A stretch of 64,000 nucleotides of DNA from Pseudomonas sp. URMO17WK12:I11 (lineage in GTDB: Bacteria; Pseudomonadota; Gammaproteobacteria; Pseudomonadales; Pseudomonadaceae), in assembly GCF_007677725.1 (NCBI RefSeq), contig NZ_VEDF01000001.1, positions 88,588 to 152,587 of the forward strand, given 5' to 3'. The notes beneath the pieces were generated by a model that saw nothing but the letters and a program-made list of their open reading frames with translations, made no database searches and had not been told where the DNA came from. This document shows positions 32,275 to 42,447 of the stretch, piece after piece. Made by a program: the position numbers and the translations under genes. Each line of letters starts with the position of its first letter. Position 1 is the stretch's first letter.

Positions 32275-33669
32275 ATGGCTGTCTACAACTACGACGTAGT
32301 GGTGCTGGGTTCCGGCCCGGCCGGTGAGGGTGCGGCGATGAACGCCGCCAAAGCGGGGCGCAAGGTGGCGATGGTCGACAGCCGCCGCCAGGTCGGCGGC
32401 AACTGCACCCATTTGGGCACCATCCCGTCCAAGGCACTGCGTCACTCGGTGCGGCAGATCATGCAGTTCAACACCAACCCGATGTTCCGCGCCATCGGCG
32501 AGCCGCGCTGGTTCTCGTTCCCGGACGTGCTCAAGAGCGCCGAAAAAGTCATCGCCAAGCAGGTCGCGTCGCGCACCGGCTACTACGCCCGTAACCGCGT
32601 CGATCTGTTCTTCGGCACTGGCAGCTTCGCCGACGAGCAAACCATCGAAGTGGTCTGCCCCAATGGCGTGGTGGAAAAGCTCAACGCCAAGCACATCATC
32701 ATCGCCACCGGTTCGCGCCCGTACCGCCCGGCGGACATCGACTTCCATCACCCGCGCGTCTACGACAGCGACACCATCCTCAGCCTCAGCCATACCCCGC
32801 GCAAGCTGATCGTCTACGGCGCTGGGGTGATCGGCTGCGAGTACGCGTCGATCTTCAGCGGCCTTGGCGTGCTGGTGGAGCTGGTCGATAACCGCGGGCA
32901 GCTGTTGAGCTTCCTCGACTCGGAAATTTCCCAGGCCCTGAGCTATCACTTCAGCAACAACAACATCACGGTCCGCCACAATGAGGACTACGAGCGCGTC
33001 GAAGGACTGGACAACGGTGTGATCCTGCACCTGAAGTCGGGCAAGAAGATCAAGGCCGACGCCTTGCTGTGGTGCAACGGCCGCACTGGCAATACCGACA
33101 AGCTGGGCCTGGAAAACATCGGCATCAAGGTCAATAGCCGTGGCCAGATCGAGGTCGACGAGGCTTATCGCACGTCGGTGCCGAACATCTACGGTGCCGG
33201 CGACGTGATTGGCTGGCCGAGCCTGGCCAGTGCCGCCCACGACCAGGGCCGCTCGGCAGCCGGCAGCATCGTCGACAACGGCAGCTGGCGTTTCGTCAAC
33301 GACGTGCCGACCGGGATCTACACCATTCCGGAAATCAGCTCGATCGGTAAGAACGAACAGGAACTGACCCAGGCCAAGGTGCCCTATGAAGTGGGCAAGG
33401 CGTTCTTCAAGAGCATGGCGCGGGCGCAGATCGCTGGCGAGCCGCAGGGCATGCTGAAGATCCTGTTCCACCGCGAAACCCTCGAGGTGCTCGGCGTGCA
33501 CTGCTTCGGCTACCAGGCTTCGGAAATCGTCCATATCGGCCAGGCCGTGATGAACCAGCCGGGCGAACAGAACAACCTGAAATACTTCGTCAACACCACC
33601 TTCAACTACCCGACCATGGCCGAAGCCTATCGGGTAGCTGCCTACGACGGCCTGAACCGGCTTTTTTGA
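32275..33669 (+). CDS. sthA: soluble pyridine nucleotide transhydrogenase SthA
   Basis: A 464-residue flavoprotein of the disulfide-reductase family that moves hydride between NADPH and NAD+ in the cytoplasm. The FAD site is [20 protein letters not shown]. The redox disulfide is lost: [14 protein letters not shown] has only one cysteine, as is typical of SthA. The NAD(P) site is [20 protein letters not shown] precedes the ATG. Length and motifs match the P. putida enzyme. Confidence 0.95.
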   Translation: MAVYNYDVVVLGSGPAGEGAAMNAAKAGRKVAMVDSRRQVGGNCTHLGTIPSKALRHSVRQIMQFNTNPMFRAIGEPRWFSFPDVLKSAEKVIAKQVASRTGYYARNRVDLFFGTGSFADEQTIEVVCPNGVVEKLNAKHIIIATGSRPYRPADIDFHHPRVYDSDTILSLSHTPRKLIVYGAGVIGCEYASIFSGLGVLVELVDNRGQLLSFLDSEISQALSYHFSNNNITVRHNEDYERVEGLDNGVILHLKSGKKIKADALLWCNGRTGNTDKLGLENIGIKVNSRGQIEVDEAYRTSVPNIYGAGDVIGWPSLASAAHDQGRSAAGSIVDNGSWRFVNDVPTGIYTIPEISSIGKNEQELTQAKVPYEVGKAFFKSMARAQIAGEPQGMLKILFHRETLEVLGVHCFGYQASEIVHIGQAVMNQPGEQNNLKYFVNTTFNYPTMAEAYRVAAYDGLNRLF

Positions 33670-33717
33670 GCGGCTCCGGCCGGTGGCCTGAGCCGGTCGG
33701 GGAGACCGATTTCAGCC

Positions 33718-34434
33718 CTACCCGAGGGTGGTCTTGGCCAAACCGGGAAAGTCTGTAATCAGGCTATCCACGCCAAAATCAGCGAGCCTGCGCATCAGCG
33801 CCGGCTCGTTGACCGTCCACACCGATACGTGCAGCCCTTGTCCCTGGGCCTTGAGCAGGCGCTCAGGGGTGCACAGCGTCCAGTTCAGCGCCAGCATCTG
33901 GCAGCCGTAGTTCTGCGCCACCTTCAGCGGGTCGAGCCAGGCGTATTCGGCCACCAGGCCGCGTTGCACATCCGGCACCAGTTCCTGGGCGGCGCCCAGC
34001 ACCTCGCGCGAGCTTGAGGTAATGGTGACTTTGTCCAGCAGGCCGAACTGCTGGGCCAGCTCGCGAATAGCCAGCACCGTGGTCGCGGCGCGGGTACGCG
34101 AAGCGCTCTTGACCTCCAGTTGCCAATGCTCGAAAGCGCATTTTTCGAACAGCTCCTCCAGCGTCGGGATCGGGCAGGGCTGCACATGGCCTGGGCCGCC
34201 TTTGCGCGCGTCGATGCGCACCAGCTCGGCAGCGGGGTGCTCGACCACCTTGCCGCGTCGGCCGGTGGTGCGCTTGAGCGTGGGGTCGTGGATCACCATC
34301 AGCTGGTTGTCGGCCGACAGGTGCAGGTCGAGTTCGCAGCGGTTAACGCCGTGCGCCAGGCACTGCTGGAAACTCTTGAGGGTATTTTCAGGGGCTTCGC
34401 CTTTGGCGCCGCGGTGGCCGTAGATCAGGGTCAC
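33718..34434 (-). CDS. glycerophosphodiester phosphodiesterase (UgpQ-like)
   Basis: This 238-residue cytoplasmic-type enzyme has no signal peptide. It hydrolyses glycerophosphodiesters to glycerol-3-phosphate and an alcohol. The metal and catalytic residues lie in YGHRGAKGEAPENTL and in ELDLHLSADNQLMVIHDPTL, and a later Glu in LEVKS is present. The family also includes periplasmic GlpQ, but length and lack of an export signal favour UgpQ. It converges with sthA. Confidence 0.9.
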   Translation of the reverse strand: MTLIYGHRGAKGEAPENTLKSFQQCLAHGVNRCELDLHLSADNQLMVIHDPTLKRTTGRRGKVVEHPAAELVRIDARKGGPGHVQPCPIPTLEELFEKCAFEHWQLEVKSASRTRAATTVLAIRELAQQFGLLDKVTITSSSREVLGAAQELVPDVQRGLVAEYAWLDPLKVAQNYGCQMLALNWTLCTPERLLKAQGQGLHVSVWTVNEPALMRRLADFGVDSLITDFPGLAKTTLG

Positions 34435-34463
34435 GTTCGTTCCTTCAAATCAGGGGGATGAGC

Positions 34464-35048
34464 CTAGGCGGCGGGGCCGTCTTGTTCCAGTTGCTGGCGG
34501 CGCTGCTGCTGTTGACGTTGCAGGATATAGCGGGCCAGCAGTTGCCGTTGGGCATCGGTCATGTCGATGAATTCGGTGCCGACCTCGAAGGTGCCGTCCG
34601 GGCGCGGGTCGCAGTGGGTGATCCGGCCGCGCAGCAGCAGGCCGTGGGCGCGCGGCATCAACACCATCTTCACTTTCACCCGGCTGCCCGGGGCGACCGC
34701 CTGCGCCTGGGCGAATTCGATGCCACCCTCGGAAATGACCACCCGCTGCGGCTGGCCGATTTCCCCCAGCAGGGTCTGCGCGACCACCGCGCTCAGCAGG
34801 TCGAGGCGTTTGTTCTGCGCGCGCAGAAACGCCGCGAGGGTGCGGTCCTTGTCGCTCAACTGGCGCAGCAAATGTTGGGACTCGAAGTCCGAGAGGTGCA
34901 GTTCGCTGAGCAGGTTGAACAGTGGCGAATCATCCTGCAACAGTTCTGCCTCAAGGGCTTCGGCCGCGCTGAGGGGGCTGATTTCCAGTGCGATCCGATC
35001 TTCGATGCGGTAGTATTCGCGGCGATCTTCTTCGTCTAATGTCGTCAT
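34464..35048 (-). CDS. PilZ-domain protein
   Basis: A 194-residue protein with a C-terminal PilZ domain (about residues 95-180, with VVISEGGIEF and VGTEFIDM) after an N-terminal helical region. It starts with EDRREYYRIEDRIALE, where RREYYR resembles the RxxxR c-di-GMP binding motif. PilZ proteins act as c-di-GMP effectors. The Gln-rich tail (ILQRQQQQRRQQLEQ) is disordered. The start ATG at 35048 is chosen; the frame is open far upstream but antisense to lolC. Its promoter faces lolC. Confidence 0.82.
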   Translation of the reverse strand: MTTLDEEDRREYYRIEDRIALEISPLSAAEALEAELLQDDSPLFNLLSELHLSDFESQHLLRQLSDKDRTLAAFLRAQNKRLDLLSAVVAQTLLGEIGQPQRVVISEGGIEFAQAQAVAPGSRVKVKMVLMPRAHGLLLRGRITHCDPRPDGTFEVGTEFIDMTDAQRQLLARYILQRQQQQRRQQLEQDGPAA

Positions 35049-35141
35049 GGCGAACCCATGGTTGCGGCGGTGGTCCGAGTGTAAAGCCGCTGTAGGCGCC
35101 TCGCCACCAGGACGTTCCCTTTCCTCCGAACAAGCCCCGAC

Positions 35142-36392
35142 ATGTTCAGACCTCTCTTCGCATTCATCGGTACGCGTTACACCCGTGCCAAGCGCCGCAA
35201 TCACTTTGTCTCGTTCATTTCCCTGACCTCGATGATCGGCCTCGCCCTGGGCGTGGTGGTGATGATCGTGGTGCTCTCGGTGATGAACGGTTTCGACCAC
35301 GAGATGCGGACCCGCGTGTTGGGCATGATCCCGCATGCCACGCTGGAAAGCGGCCAGCCGATCAACGATTGGCCCGCCCTCGCTGAACAAGTAAAGCAGA
35401 ATCCACAGGTGCTGGCGGTCGCGCCCTACACCCAGATGCAAGGCTTGCTGACCCATGATGGCAAGGTGCAGAAGGTGTTGCTCAATGGCATCGATCCAGC
35501 GCGCGAGCGCCAGGTGTCGATCATCGACAACTTCATTCAGCAGGGCAGCCTCGATCAGCTGGCGCCGGGCGAGTGGGGCATCATGATCGGCGACAAGGCC
35601 GCCGCCAAGCTGGGGGTCGCCGTCGGCGACAAGCTCACCTTCGTCGCCCCCGAGGTCAGCGTGACCCCGGCCGGCATGTTTCCGCGCATGAAGCGCTTCA
35701 CCGTGGTCGGCACCTTCCACGTCGGTGCCGGCGAGATCGACGGCTACCTGGGCCTGACCAACCTCACCGACCTGTCGCGCCTGCACCGCTGGAAACCCGA
35801 CCAGGTACAGGGCCTGCGCCTGAAGTTCGAGGACCTGTTCCAGGCACCGCGGGTGGCCTGGAACATCGCCCAGCAGCTGGGTGAAGATCAGTACTTCAGC
35901 CGCGACTGGACGCGTAGCCACGGCAACCTGTACCAGGCGATCCGCATGGAGAAGGCCATGATCGGCCTGCTGTTGCTGCTGATCGTCGCGGTGGCAGCCT
36001 TCAACATCATTTCCACCTTGGTGATGGTGGTCAACGACAAGCGTGGCGACATCGCCATCCTGCGCACCCTCGGCGCCACGCCTGGGCAGATCATGCTGAT
36101 CTTCATGGTCCAGGGCACGGTGATCGGGGTGATCGGCACCTTGATCGGCGCTGTGGTCGGGATCATCGCCGCGTTGAACGTGAGCGCGGTGATCGCCGGC
36201 ATCGAGAAACTGATCGGCCACAAGTTCCTCAATGCCGACGTGTACTTCATCGATTACCTGCCTTCGCAGATCCAGGCCCAGGATGTGTACATGGTCTGCG
36301 GTGCGGCGTTGGTCCTGAGTTTCTTCGCCACCCTGTATCCGGCCTGGCGTGCGGCACGCACCCAGCCAGCAGAGGCGCTACGTTATGAGTGA
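35142..36392 (+). CDS. lolC: lipoprotein-releasing ABC permease LolC
   Basis: A 416-residue inner-membrane permease with one N-terminal membrane helix (about residues 25-50), a large periplasmic loop and three C-terminal helices, the FtsX/MacB fold. With LolD and LolE it extracts outer-membrane lipoproteins and hands them to LolA. The conserved start [20 protein letters not shown] and the stretch [23 protein letters not shown] mark the family. The end overlaps lolD by 8 bp. Confidence 0.93.
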   Translation: MFRPLFAFIGTRYTRAKRRNHFVSFISLTSMIGLALGVVVMIVVLSVMNGFDHEMRTRVLGMIPHATLESGQPINDWPALAEQVKQNPQVLAVAPYTQMQGLLTHDGKVQKVLLNGIDPARERQVSIIDNFIQQGSLDQLAPGEWGIMIGDKAAAKLGVAVGDKLTFVAPEVSVTPAGMFPRMKRFTVVGTFHVGAGEIDGYLGLTNLTDLSRLHRWKPDQVQGLRLKFEDLFQAPRVAWNIAQQLGEDQYFSRDWTRSHGNLYQAIRMEKAMIGLLLLLIVAVAAFNIISTLVMVVNDKRGDIAILRTLGATPGQIMLIFMVQGTVIGVIGTLIGAVVGIIAALNVSAVIAGIEKLIGHKFLNADVYFIDYLPSQIQAQDVYMVCGAALVLSFFATLYPAWRAARTQPAEALRYE

Positions 36393-37083
36393 GTCGCGCA
36401 TGAGTGATAAAGCCGTTCTGAGTTGCCGTAACCTCGGCAAGTCCTATGACGAGGGCCCGGAGTCGGTACAAGTGCTGTCCGGCCTCAACCTGGAGCTGCA
36501 TCCAGGTGAGCGCGTGGCCATCGTTGGCAGTTCCGGCTCGGGCAAGAGTACCTTGCTGAACCTGTTGGGCGGCCTCGACCGGCCGAGCCAGGGCAGTGTG
36601 TGGCTGGCCGGCGAAGAGCTGTCGGCCCTTGGCGAGCGGGCCCGTGGCCTGCTGCGCAACCGCGAGCTGGGCTTCGTCTATCAGTTCCATCACCTGCTGC
36701 CTGAGTTCACTGCCATGGAGAACGTGTGCATGCCGCTGCTGATCGGCCGCACCGCCATTCCCGAAGCGCGCGAGCGCGCCGACGCCTTGCTCAAGCGGGT
36801 TGGGCTCGGCCATCGCCTGCATCACAAACCTGCCGAGCTGTCCGGTGGCGAGCGTCAGCGCGTGGCGATTGCCCGTGCCCTGGTCAACCGTCCTGGGCTG
36901 GTGATGCTCGACGAGCCGACCGGCAACCTGGACCATCACACCGCCCAGGGTATTCAGGAACTGATGCAAGAGTTGTCCAGTTCCTCGCGCACGGCGTTCC
37001 TGGTGGTGACCCATGACCTTAACCTGGCGCGTCAGATGGACCGAGTGCTGAAGCTCGACGACGGCCACCTGGTGGCTATCTAA
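36385..37083 (+). CDS. lolD: lipoprotein-releasing ABC ATPase LolD
   Basis: This 232-residue ATPase powers the LolCDE lipoprotein exporter. It has Walker [10 protein letters not shown], signature [15 protein letters not shown], Walker [12 protein letters not shown] and switch His in VVTHD. The ATG at 36385 overlaps the lolC stop; a second Met five codons on (MSDKAV) would give the more common 227 residues. It is the middle gene of the operon. Confidence 0.95.
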   Translation: MSESRMSDKAVLSCRNLGKSYDEGPESVQVLSGLNLELHPGERVAIVGSSGSGKSTLLNLLGGLDRPSQGSVWLAGEELSALGERARGLLRNRELGFVYQFHHLLPEFTAMENVCMPLLIGRTAIPEARERADALLKRVGLGHRLHHKPAELSGGERQRVAIARALVNRPGLVMLDEPTGNLDHHTAQGIQELMQELSSSSRTAFLVVTHDLNLARQMDRVLKLDDGHLVAI

Positions 37084-37142
37084 GCGCTTGCACGGGGTGG
37101 CTGCGCCGCCCCGTTTCCCCGTTTTCATTGGGTGTTTCCTAC

Positions 37143-38384
37143 ATGTTCAGACCCTTGCCCATCTTCATCGGCGCGCGCTACACCCGGGCCAAGCGCCGCA
37201 ATCACTTCATCTCATTCATCTCGATGACGTCGATGATCGGCCTGTCGCTGGGCGTGCTGGCGATGATCGTGGTGCTGTCGGTGATGAACGGCTTCCAGCG
37301 CGAGATGAGCTCGCGCATCCTGGGCCTGGTACCGCATGCCGCCATCCTTGGCGTGCAGCCGCTGGACGACTGGCACAAGGTGGCCGATGCAGCCCTGCAA
37401 AACCCAGCGGTAATGGCGGCGGCGCCGATCACGGAAATGGAAGGCATGCTGTCGTACAAAGGCGCCATGCAGCCCATTCAGGTCAGTGGCATCGACCCGG
37501 CCGAAGAAGACAAGGTCTCGATCGTCGGCCAGCACATCGTGCAAGGTCGCCTGCAGGACTTGCAGCCGGGCGAGTACGGGGTGGTGATCGGGGAACTGAC
37601 TGCCCGGCGTTTTCGCCTGAACAGCGGCGACAAACTGACCCTCATCGTGCCGGAAATCAGCAAGGAGCCAGGCGGCATCACCCCGCGCATGCAGCGCCTG
37701 ACCGTGGTCGGCATCTTCAAGGTAGGCGCCGAGCTCGACGGCTCGCAAGCCTACATGCACCTGGCCGATGCTGGCGAGATGCAGCGCTGGGCCCCGGGCC
37801 AGGTGCAAGGTGTGCGCCTGAAGTTGCATGACCTGTACGCTGCGCCGCAGGTGTCCAAGGCCATCGCCGCGCACCTGGGCGATGGCTACCGCGCTGATGA
37901 CTGGTCGCACACCCAAGGCAGCCTGTTCAGCGCGATGAAGATGGAAAAGACCATGATCGGCCTGTTGTTGCTGATGATCATCGCGGTGGCGGCGTTCAAC
38001 ATCATCGCCACCCTGGTGATGGTGGTGAACGACAAGGGGCCGGACATCGCCATCTTGCGTACGCTAGGGGCGACGCCTGCGCAGATCATGGGCACGTTCA
38101 TGGTCCAGGGCAGCTTGATCGGCGTGGTCGGCACGCTGATCGGCGGCGTATTGGGCGTTATCGCCGCGCTCAACGTCAGCCAGATCGTCGGCTGGCTGGA
38201 GCGGATCAGCGGCCAGCACATCTTCACTTCCGATGTGTACTTCATCAGCAGCCTGCCATCGGAGCTGCAGGGTGGTGATGTGCTGATGATTTGCGCCGCA
38301 GGCTTGCTGATGAGCTTCCTGGCGACCCTATACCCGGCGTACCGGGCGTCCCAAGTGCAGCCTGCCATTGGGCTGGCGGTCTGA
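37143..38384 (+). CDS. lolE: lipoprotein-releasing ABC permease LolE
   Basis: A 413-residue paralogue of the LolC encoded two genes upstream, with the same start ([20 protein letters not shown]) and the same C-terminal membrane block ([23 protein letters not shown]). It is the second permease of the LolCDE exporter. The ATG is 59 bp after lolD. The pair probably arose by tandem duplication around lolD. Confidence 0.92.
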   Translation: MFRPLPIFIGARYTRAKRRNHFISFISMTSMIGLSLGVLAMIVVLSVMNGFQREMSSRILGLVPHAAILGVQPLDDWHKVADAALQNPAVMAAAPITEMEGMLSYKGAMQPIQVSGIDPAEEDKVSIVGQHIVQGRLQDLQPGEYGVVIGELTARRFRLNSGDKLTLIVPEISKEPGGITPRMQRLTVVGIFKVGAELDGSQAYMHLADAGEMQRWAPGQVQGVRLKLHDLYAAPQVSKAIAAHLGDGYRADDWSHTQGSLFSAMKMEKTMIGLLLLMIIAVAAFNIIATLVMVVNDKGPDIAILRTLGATPAQIMGTFMVQGSLIGVVGTLIGGVLGVIAALNVSQIVGWLERISGQHIFTSDVYFISSLPSELQGGDVLMICAAGLLMSFLATLYPAYRASQVQPAIGLAV

Positions 38385-38421
38385 AACGGCGGCGAGCTGG
38401 GCTGCCCCGCAGCCCATTTCA

Positions 38422-39762
38422 TCAGAGGCTGGGAAGGTCGATCTCGAAGCGCGTCCAGCCGTCTTCGCAGCTTGCCCGGATGCTGCCGCCATGCGCCTGC
38501 ACGATCGACTGGGTAATCGCCAGGCCCAGCCCTGCATGTTCCTGACTGCCCTCGCGGCGCGCAGGGTCTGCGCGGTAAAACCGGTCGAACAGGCGCGCCA
38601 ATGCGGCGGGGTCGATCGCCGTGCCGGTGTTGGCCACACACAGCTGCATGCCAGGCGACAGCGTCACGACAATTGACCCACCTGGGGGTGTAAAGCGCAG
38701 CGCGTTGTCGAGCAGATTGGACAGGGCTCGGCGCAGCATCTGCCGGTCGCCGTGCACAGCGGCGGTGCCCTCGCGTCGCAACATCACCCCGCAGTCTTCT
38801 GCTGCCGGCGCGTAGTATTCCAGCAGCGCATCGACTTCTTCGTGCATGGCCAACTGGGTTCGCCCGGGCACCAGCAGGCCGTGGTCGGCCTTCGCCAGGA
38901 ACAGCATGTCATTGATCATCTGCGCCATGGCCTGCAGCTCTTCAAGGTTGCCATGCAGCGCCTCACGGTAGTGCTCCAGGGTACGCGGGCGGGTCAGCGT
39001 GACCTGGGTATGGGTCAGCAGGTTGGAAAGCGGCGTACGCAGCTCATGGGCGATATCGGCAGAAAAAGCCGAAAGGCGCTGAAACGCATCGTCCAGCCGT
39101 TGCAGCATGGCATTCAGGCTGCCGGCCAGCGCCGCGAGTTCTTGCGGCATCTGCGCCACCGGCAGCCGAGTGGTCAGGGAGCGGGCCGACACACTGGCGG
39201 TCACCTTGCCCATCTGGCGCAACGGGCGCAGGCCACGGCGCGCCGCCCAGGCGCCGAGCAGGGCAGTGGCCAAGGCGGCAAGCCCGACCGTCAGCCAGAT
39301 CAGCCGCTGCATGCCTTGCAGAAAATGCTGGTGATGGGTGATATCGAGAAACACGGTCAGCTGCGCAGCGCCTGGCTCGTGCGCTTTGACGCTGAGGCTG
39401 CGGTAGTCGACGCCGTTGGCGGTCACGGTGCTCAAGCCAAGGGTCGCGGGCGGTGTGGGCAAGGCATCACGGCTGCTGAACCAAAGCGCGCCATCGGGTC
39501 CGTCGATGCGCAGGGCGAGGTCCGCCTGGTGACTGAGCTCGGTGCGCAGGGCAGGCAATCGATCAGTCAGTGCCTGGCGACTGCCTACTCCGTCGATCTG
39601 GCTGCGCAGCACCGACACACGCGAGGTCAGCAGTTGCCGGTCCAGTTCGATGAAATGCTCTGCGCTGGCATGACTGAACAGCAAGCCGGCGCTCAGCGAG
39701 ACGCCGGCGGTGCAGGCGGCGAACAGCAGCGCCAGGCGCGTGGTGAGTGACAACCGGGGCAT
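38422..39762 (-). CDS. heavy-metal-type sensor histidine kinase (CusS/CopS-like)
   Basis: A 446-residue membrane kinase. There are two membrane helices (about residues 8-28 and 165-188) around a periplasmic domain, then HAMP, the H box SADIAHELRTPLS, the N box NLLDNALRF and the G box LGLAITQS. The family senses Cu(I), Ag(I) or other metals in the periplasm. Its start overlaps the stop of the regulator by one base, so they are translated together. The divergent cupredoxin gene supports copper as signal. Confidence 0.88.
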   Translation of the reverse strand: MPRLSLTTRLALLFAACTAGVSLSAGLLFSHASAEHFIELDRQLLTSRVSVLRSQIDGVGSRQALTDRLPALRTELSHQADLALRIDGPDGALWFSSRDALPTPPATLGLSTVTANGVDYRSLSVKAHEPGAAQLTVFLDITHHQHFLQGMQRLIWLTVGLAALATALLGAWAARRGLRPLRQMGKVTASVSARSLTTRLPVAQMPQELAALAGSLNAMLQRLDDAFQRLSAFSADIAHELRTPLSNLLTHTQVTLTRPRTLEHYREALHGNLEELQAMAQMINDMLFLAKADHGLLVPGRTQLAMHEEVDALLEYYAPAAEDCGVMLRREGTAAVHGDRQMLRRALSNLLDNALRFTPPGGSIVVTLSPGMQLCVANTGTAIDPAALARLFDRFYRADPARREGSQEHAGLGLAITQSIVQAHGGSIRASCEDGWTRFEIDLPSL

Positions 39763-40442
39763 CAGTCGTGGCGCTCTTCGAGCACGTAGCCCATGCCGCG
39801 CACAGTGTGGATCAACTTCTTGGGGTGGGGGTCGTCGATCTTCAGGCGCAGGCGGCGCACGGCGACTTCGATCACATTGGTGTCGCTGTCGAAGTTCATG
39901 TCCCAGACTTGCGATGCGATCAGCGACTTGGGCAGCACCTCGCCCTGACGGCGCAGCAGCAACTCGAGCAGGGCGAACTCCTTGGCCGTGAGGTCAATGC
40001 GTGAACCGCCCCGTTCGGCACGCCGGCGCAGCAGGTCCAGGCGTAGATCGGCAAGGGCCAGCAGGGTGTCCTGGCCTGGCCCGGCACCGCGGCGCAACAA
40101 GCTGCGCACGCGGGCCAGCAACTCAGAGAAGGCGAAAGGTTTGACCAGGTAATCGTCCGCACCGAGCTCCAGGCCGTGGACGCGGTCCTCGACCGCATCG
40201 CGGGCGGTGAGAAACAGCACCGGCGTGCCTAATCCGGCCTGGCGCACGGCTTGCAGAATCTGCCAGCCATCCCGACCGGGCAGCATCACGTCGAGGATCA
40301 ACAGGTCGTGATCGCCGCTCAGCGCCAGGTGCTGGCCGGTGGCGCCGTCGTGCGCCAGTTCGGTGGTAAAGCCCGCTTCACTCAGGCCCTGACTCAGGTA
40401 CTGGCCGGTGCGCAGTTGGTCTTCGACGATCAGCAGTTTCAT
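39762..40442 (-). CDS. OmpR-family response regulator (CusR/CopR-like)
   Basis: A 226-residue regulator with a receiver domain (EDQ, phospho-acceptor Asp in LILDVMLPG, Lys in YLVKPF) and an OmpR winged helix ([15 protein letters not shown] ... [11 protein letters not shown]). The start at MKLLIVEDQ is the family norm; the upstream frame to 40505 is not used. It precedes its kinase, and an inverted repeat in the divergent promoter region to the cupredoxin gene is a candidate binding site. Confidence 0.92.
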   Translation of the reverse strand: MKLLIVEDQLRTGQYLSQGLSEAGFTTELAHDGATGQHLALSGDHDLLILDVMLPGRDGWQILQAVRQAGLGTPVLFLTARDAVEDRVHGLELGADDYLVKPFAFSELLARVRSLLRRGAGPGQDTLLALADLRLDLLRRRAERGGSRIDLTAKEFALLELLLRRQGEVLPKSLIASQVWDMNFDSDTNVIEVAVRRLRLKIDDPHPKKLIHTVRGMGYVLEERHD

Positions 40443-40554
40443 GCTCGATTCACAGCCTTGCAGGTGACGTCTAGCCCGGTGGGCGCCGGTGGCCCAGCTG
40501 GCCACAGGGATTTGACGGCAATGATACGTGACGGGCCTGGCTTCAGGCCTTGGC

Positions 40555-40568
40555 TTACAAAGTTGTAA
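40555..40568. promoter_or_regulatory. perfect dyad, candidate CusR/CopR box
   Basis: TTACAA-AG-TTGTAA (40555-40568) lies between the divergent regulator and cupredoxin genes. Metal-responsive OmpR regulators of this branch bind TTACA/TGTAA half-sites, so this is a good candidate operator, although the spacing is shorter than in classical cop boxes. Confidence 0.55.
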
Positions 40569-40640
40569 TCTTGCCGTCAGGTCCGCGCCAGTCGCAGCAG
40601 TTTAACGTGCTGCCAATCACTCGGGTTCGTTGGAGAAATC

Positions 40641-41129
40641 ATGAAACGCTTGTTCATTGCTGCCGCACTGGCCCTGATCAGTTTGCCGGGTGCTGCGCAG
40701 GAGGGTGACAGCTTCGCTTTCGGCGAGCCGGCTCCGGCCCGTGCCGCCACGCGTACGGTCGAGGTGCTGCTCAAGGATATCGCCTTCGAGCCCAGGCACT
40801 TGCAGGTCAAGGCAGGGGAAACCGTGCGTTTCGTGGTTATCAATCAGGGCCAGCTGCCCCATGAATTCAACCTGGGTGACAAGGCCATGCACGCCGAGCA
40901 CCAGAAGCAGATGCTCGCCATGCAGGGCGAGCGCTCCACCGCGGCCACCGACCTTGCCCACAGTCATCATGGCGAGCACGGCCATGCCGGGGGCAACACG
41001 GTGCTGGTGCAGCCCGGTCAGCGTGCCGAGCTGACCTGGACGTTCCGCAAGTCGGCGCCGATCGAATTCGCCTGCAACGTTCCTGGCCATTATCAAGCGG
41101 GTATGGTCGGGTCATTGACCATCGAGTAG
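40641..41129 (+). CDS. periplasmic cupredoxin-domain copper protein
   Basis: A 162-residue exported protein with a signal peptide (LFIAAALALISLPGAAQ). The cupredoxin fold carries LPHEFNLGD and the C-terminal copper loop CNVPGHYQAGM, supplying Cys, His and Met ligands, with the first His in LPHEF. A His-rich insertion (HSHHGEHGHAGG) may bind extra copper. It is divergent from a copper-type two-component system, so it is probably copper induced. Confidence 0.88.
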   Translation: MKRLFIAAALALISLPGAAQEGDSFAFGEPAPARAATRTVEVLLKDIAFEPRHLQVKAGETVRFVVINQGQLPHEFNLGDKAMHAEHQKQMLAMQGERSTAATDLAHSHHGEHGHAGGNTVLVQPGQRAELTWTFRKSAPIEFACNVPGHYQAGMVGSLTIE

Positions 41130-41197
41130 GCGGGCCTGCAAGGCGGGATGCAAAACCGGTAGACTAGGAGCAATTTCGAACCTTCAGGTCAGTTTCC

Positions 41198-42028
41198 ATG
41201 CACCCCGCCGCCGAACATTCCCCGCTGGGCAAGTCCAGCGAATACATCGCTACCTACACCCCTTCATTGCTGTTCCCCATTCCACGTACCGCCAAGTGGG
41301 CCGAGCTGGGCGTCACTGCGCAGACATTGCCTTGGCAGGGTGTGGATTACTGGAACTGCTTTGAATTGTCATGGTTGTTGCCGTCGGGTAAGCCGGTGGT
41401 TGCCATTGGTGAGTTCGCCATCCCGGCCGATTCGCCCAACATCATCGAGTCCAAGTCGTTCAAGCTGTACCTGAACTCACTTAACCAGACCGTGTTCGCC
41501 TCGCTGGCCGAATTGCAGGCGTGCCTGGTCAAGGACCTGTCGGCAGCTGCGGGCAAGCCGGTTGGCGTACAGGTGCGCAGCCTGGATGACGTGCAGGCAC
41601 AAGGTGTGGTGGCCTTGCCGGGTCAGTGCATTGACGGTCTGGATGTTGCCATCGACAACTACGCTCATCCGCAACCGGCGTTGCTCAGCTGTGACGCGCA
41701 GCGCGTGGTGGAGGAAACGGTGCACAGCAACCTGCTCAAGTCCAACTGCCCGGTGACCGGCCAGCCTGACTGGGGCAGTGTGGTGGTGCACTACAAGGGC
41801 CGGGCGCTGGACCATGCCAGCTTGCTGACCTACCTGATCAGCTTCCGCCAGCATGCCGATTTCCACGAGCAATGCGTCGAGCGCATCTATCTGGACTTGA
41901 AACAGCTACTGCAGCCCGAGCACCTGACGGTATACGCGCGCTATGTGCGCCGCGGCGGGCTGGACATCAACCCCTATCGCAGTACCGCTGCGATCAGCCC
42001 GGCGAACCTGCGCCTGGTTCGCCAGTAA
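41198..42028 (+). CDS. queF: NADPH-dependent 7-cyano-7-deazaguanine reductase QueF
   Basis: This 276-residue cytoplasmic enzyme reduces preQ0 to preQ1 for queuosine synthesis. It is the two-domain (bimodular, YqcD) form. The catalytic Cys184 is in [11 protein letters not shown], and the QueF motif [11 protein letters not shown] lies in the N-terminal half. Full length. Confidence 0.95.
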   Translation: MHPAAEHSPLGKSSEYIATYTPSLLFPIPRTAKWAELGVTAQTLPWQGVDYWNCFELSWLLPSGKPVVAIGEFAIPADSPNIIESKSFKLYLNSLNQTVFASLAELQACLVKDLSAAAGKPVGVQVRSLDDVQAQGVVALPGQCIDGLDVAIDNYAHPQPALLSCDAQRVVEETVHSNLLKSNCPVTGQPDWGSVVVHYKGRALDHASLLTYLISFRQHADFHEQCVERIYLDLKQLLQPEHLTVYARYVRRGGLDINPYRSTAAISPANLRLVRQ

Positions 42029-42058
42029 TCGGGCGCAGCCGCCAGGCGGGTGGGCAGC

Positions 42059-42322
42059 TCAGATGCCCATGCTGTGCAGCGAGTTGGCGATGCTGCGCAG
42101 GGTGGCGGTGAGGTCCGGGTGCTCGGCCTCGAAGCGCTCGATTGCCAGGTTGACGCCGTCGACCATGTTGTTGTCGGCCGTGGCTTCCTCGAGCTTCAGC
42201 TGCGCTTCGATCTCCCGGGCCTCCTCATGCAGTGCGGCCACTTCTTGATCAGAAAGCGGTACGTTGCGATCCAGTTGCTCGCGCAGGCTGTTCAGGCGTT
42301 CTTGCAATTCGCGGGCAGGCAT
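42059..42322 (-). CDS. DUF4404-family protein
   Basis: An 87-residue helical, acidic protein (ARELQERLNSLREQLDRN ...) of the DUF4404 family; function unknown. It looks like a short coiled coil. GGAG at 8 bases upstream favours the start giving MPARELQ at 42322 over the Met codons further upstream. It converges with queF. Confidence 0.75.
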   Translation of the reverse strand: MPARELQERLNSLREQLDRNVPLSDQEVAALHEEAREIEAQLKLEEATADNNMVDGVNLAIERFEAEHPDLTATLRSIANSLHSMGI

Positions 42323-42447
42323 TTGGCTGTACTCCATCAATGGCTTGGCAAAGGCATGGACCTCAGCGAAGCGGCAAAGGTTCTCACCTGTGTTCTAGGG
42401 TAATCCACTGACTGGCGCTTTGCCGGTGAGCTGCCCACTGGCATGTA

